A stretch of 64,000 nt of DNA from PVC group bacterium (lineage in GTDB: Bacteria > Verrucomicrobiota > Kiritimatiellia > CAIKKV01 > CAITUY01), in the NCBI GenBank assembly GCA_945870225.1, contig CAMBRF010000018.1, positions 1 through 64,000 of the forward strand, read 5' to 3'. The notes beneath the pieces are model-generated. The model was not told where the DNA came from. It did no database searches and was given only the letters and a program-made list of their open reading frames with translations. This document shows, piece after piece, positions 61,983 to 64,000 of this stretch. A program made the position numbers and the translations under genes. Each line of letters starts with the position of its first letter. The stretch's first letter is position 1.

Positions 61983-62801
61983 GTGCAGGGAGCGGGGCAG
62001 GTGGTAACAAGGCCGGGCATGAGTGCCCGTGCAGGCGAGGGATCGACTGTGGATGTGGACCCAACCAATCGGGATGTAGTAATACGCGCCATCGGCGTGA
62101 AGCGATACTATCGCCAGGGGGACTCTGTGACCAAGGCCCTTGACGGGGTTGACCTTGATGTCTATCGGGGTGAGTACCTGTCAATCATGGGTCCGTCGGG
62201 ATCCGGCAAGACCACCCTTTTCAACATGGTGGGAGGCATTGACTCGCCCACCGAGGGCATGGTGTTCATTGATGAGATTGACGTGGCCCAGCTCGATTCG
62301 TACGAGCTTTCCTGGATGCGGTGCCACAAGATCGGGTACATTTTCCAATCGTATAACATTCTGCCCGTCCTGACCGCCCTGGAAAACGTGGCGCTGCCGA
62401 TCATTTTCTCCGGTGTCTCGCCGGATGATGCCCGGGACAAGGCCGCCGAAATCCTCACGCGCGTCGGCCTGGGGGATCGGGTGTTTCACCGCCCCTATGA
62501 ATTATCAGGGGGCCAGCAGCAGCGTGTGGCCGTGGCCCGCGCCATGGCCAACGATCCGGTGATTATCCTGGCCGACGAACCGACGGCGAACCTGGACGTC
62601 AGAACCGGCCGCGAGATGATCGACCTTCTTGTCCGGCTCAAGGAAGAAGACAATGTGACAATTATTTCGGCCACCCACGACATGAAGATGCTGGATGTTT
62701 CGGATCGTATCCTGTGGGTGCGCGACGGGAAAGTGGATCGCATCGAGGAGCGCAAGAACCTTCAGATCCGGGTGGGACGCATCGGCCCGGAAGAAGTGTG
62801 A
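61983..62801 (+). CDS. LolD/MacB-type ABC transporter ATPase
   Basis: A 272-residue ATPase with all nucleotide motifs: Walker [18 protein letters not shown]-loop [17 protein letters not shown], signature [14 protein letters not shown], Walker [14 protein letters not shown] and the H-loop ISATHDMKM. The closest group is the LolD/MacB/FtsE set that works with FtsX-fold permeases, in keeping with the MacB-like protein two genes upstream. GTG 61983 is preceded by a GGGAAGAGG motif. The first 30 residues are a variable extension not present in most relatives. Confidence 0.95.
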   Translation: MQGAGQVVTRPGMSARAGEGSTVDVDPTNRDVVIRAIGVKRYYRQGDSVTKALDGVDLDVYRGEYLSIMGPSGSGKTTLFNMVGGIDSPTEGMVFIDEIDVAQLDSYELSWMRCHKIGYIFQSYNILPVLTALENVALPIIFSGVSPDDARDKAAEILTRVGLGDRVFHRPYELSGGQQQRVAVARAMANDPVIILADEPTANLDVRTGREMIDLLVRLKEEDNVTIISATHDMKMLDVSDRILWVRDGKVDRIEERKNLQIRVGRIGPEEV

Positions 62802-62811
62802 AAGGACTCTG

Positions 62812-63192
62812 ATGTTTGGACGCAGTAAAGAACCTCGGATCGACCGGCAGCATTCGTTGACCGGTGTCCCCGTGGTCAGTGAAGATATCATCGTGCGCCA
62901 GGAGGCTCCGGACCGCATGTGTCTGGTGGTCCGGCGGCGGCGGGGGACGGGTTTTCTGGCACGCTTTCAGCCCCCGGTGATGGAGAAGACGGTCCGGTTG
63001 GACGCTCTCGGGGCTTTCGTGTTCGGGCTCATGGACGGGCATCGGCCGGTGCGCCGGATCGTCGATGAGTTTGAGCGGCGCTACCGGGTCAACCGCCGAG
63101 AGGCTGAGCTCAGTACGGTTGCGTTCATCAAGTCGCTGGCGGAACGGAATCTGATTGCCATTGTGATCCCGACGGGGCCCGATCATGGCTAG
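62812..63192 (+). CDS. PqqD-like protein (winged-helix, possible peptide-binding)
   Basis: A 126-residue protein whose C-terminal part shows the PqqD-type fold: KTVRLDALGAFVFGLMDGHR, RIVDEFERRYRVNRREAE and STVAFIKSLAERNLIAIV. PqqD-like domains in RiPP gene clusters serve as recognition elements that bind a leader peptide and hand it to a modifying enzyme. No radical SAM or precursor-peptide gene is visible in this window. The gene lies between the ABC ATPase and the second OPT-like gene and overlaps the latter by eight bases, so it is part of the operon. Confidence 0.78.
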   Translation: MFGRSKEPRIDRQHSLTGVPVVSEDIIVRQEAPDRMCLVVRRRRGTGFLARFQPPVMEKTVRLDALGAFVFGLMDGHRPVRRIVDEFERRYRVNRREAELSTVAFIKSLAERNLIAIVIPTGPDHG

Positions 63193-64000
63193 AGAAACAG
63201 AAGATAAAGAACTGTCGCAGTACCGGAACCTGATGCAGCCTCCGAAGGAGTTTGCGCATGGTTTCAACTGGAAAACCGTCGTTGGTGCCATTTTCCTTGG
63301 CATTGTGATGATGCCGGCCTCGATGTATCTGGGGCTGTTTGCGGGCAGCGGGGGCGCGATCAATTCGGCCTCGCAATGGGTGACGATCATCATTTTCGCG
63401 GAGATCGCACGCCGCTCGCTCAAGGACCTCCGGATGCAGGAGGTGTACATTCTATACTACATGGCCGGGTTGGCCATTGCCTCGCCCTTCAGCGGTCTGC
63501 TCTGGAACCAGTATTTTGTGCAGTCGGATTTCGTCAAGGCCATGGGGATTGCCCAGGATATTCCCTCCTGGTGGGCCCCCTCCGAGGAACTGATCCGCGA
63601 GGGCGGGCGAACGTTCTTCACGAAAGCCTGGATCGCCCCCATCGCCATGACGGCCACGGGTCTGATCATCGGGACTCTCGACGGCTACGGACTCGGCTAT
63701 GTGCTCTACCGTATCACCAACGATGTGGAAAATCTTCCCTTCCCCATGGCGCCTGTGGGAGCTTCCGGCATTGTGGCGCTGACGGAGAGCAAGGGCAGCA
63801 AGGAACGCTGGCGCTGGCGCTGTTTCTCCATTGGCGGGATGCTGGGCATGATCTTCGGGGCCATCTACATCGGTGTCCCGGTCATCACCGGCGCCATTCT
63901 GGCGAAGCCGTTGCAGCTCATTCCGATCCCCTGGATAGACTTTACGCAACAGGTCGGGACTTTTCTGCCGGCCGTACCGTTTAACATCACCCTCGATCTG
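63185..64000 (+). CDS. Second OPT-like membrane protein, N-terminal part (cut by window end)
   Basis: 272 codons are visible and the frame is still open at the window end. Hydrophobic segments include TVVGAIFLGIVMMPASMYLG, WVTIIIFAEIARRSL, VYILYYMAGLAIASPFSG, AWIAPIAMTATGLIIGTL and CFSIGGMLGMIFGAIYIG. Short motifs LPFPMAPVGASGIVAL (Pro-Phe-Pro, reminiscent of the OPT LPYP-type motif) and the general layout resemble the OPT-like protein at 58995-61964, though without its coiled-coil insertion so far. ATG 63185 overlaps the end of the PqqD-like gene. Confidence 0.78.
   Translation, partial: MARETEDKELSQYRNLMQPPKEFAHGFNWKTVVGAIFLGIVMMPASMYLGLFAGSGGAINSASQWVTIIIFAEIARRSLKDLRMQEVYILYYMAGLAIASPFSGLLWNQYFVQSDFVKAMGIAQDIPSWWAPSEELIREGGRTFFTKAWIAPIAMTATGLIIGTLDGYGLGYVLYRITNDVENLPFPMAPVGASGIVALTESKGSKERWRWRCFSIGGMLGMIFGAIYIGVPVITGAILAKPLQLIPIPWIDFTQQVGTFLPAVPFNITLDL

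Noticed and set aside
62812-63192. PqqD-like gene as part of pyrroloquinoline quinone synthesis
   Set aside because: No pqqA, pqqB, pqqC or pqqE is present, and it overlaps a membrane transporter gene, so a PQQ role has no support here.

Overview
The window reads as a piece of a bacterial chromosome with a Gram-negative (diderm) envelope: an LptD-like outer-membrane protein, MreBCD/PBP2/RodA, LolD/MacB-type ABC parts and pseudopilins. Many unusual glycoside hydrolases, a stand-alone family-B DNA polymerase and OPT-like membrane proteins in an ABC operon suggest a polysaccharide-degrading member of the PVC group (Kiritimatiellota, Verrucomicrobiota or Lentisphaerota). That placement is inference; there is no rRNA or other marker in the window to fix it. 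No tRNA, rRNA, CRISPR array, IS element or prophage was seen.

Region 1 (1-10253) is an integron gene-cassette array: fifteen attC recombination sites, all in the same orientation, enclose fourteen complete cassettes plus the end of a fifteenth at the left edge. No integrase gene is in the window; from the attC polarity attI and intI would lie to the left, if present. Twelve cassettes encode small to mid-size exported or membrane proteins, most of unknown function, and two encode BrnT/BrnA toxin-antitoxin pairs with their own promoter/operator. Several cassette ORFs run into their attC and end on a stop codon one base before the R' box.

Region 2 (10254-28502) is conserved housekeeping DNA: rsmD, coaD, yceD, rpmF, plsX, fabH, fabD, fabG, acpP, terminator, fabF (translation and fatty-acid synthesis), maf on the other strand, ssb, then the cell-shape cluster mreB-mreC-mreD-mrdA-rodA followed by rng and an LptD-like gene. 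Region 3 (28503-32568) holds a family-B DNA polymerase, a GspG/GspI pseudopilin pair and larE. Two families of short hairpin repeats sit in gaps of regions 2 to 4.

Region 4 (32676-54013) is a carbohydrate-utilisation locus: GH29 fucosidase, GH28-like beta-helix protein, two dehydrogenases, two large TIM-barrel hydrolase-like proteins, GH106 rhamnosidase, PIG-L deacetylase, an orphan malonate decarboxylase alpha subunit, an AraC regulator and divergent GH4 and GH36 glycosidases. No sulfatase or SusCD pair is present here; fucose, rhamnose, galactose and uronic-acid chemistry points to complex plant or algal glycans (inference).

Region 5 (54020-64000) is a compact operon of unknown function: a 1653-residue protein joining a degenerate M28-peptidase/PA domain to a MacB-like permease, a polytopic OPT-like protein with a coiled-coil insertion, a LolD/MacB-type ATPase, a PqqD-like protein and a second OPT-like protein cut by the window end. 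This operon and the cassette array are the best candidates for undescribed biology.
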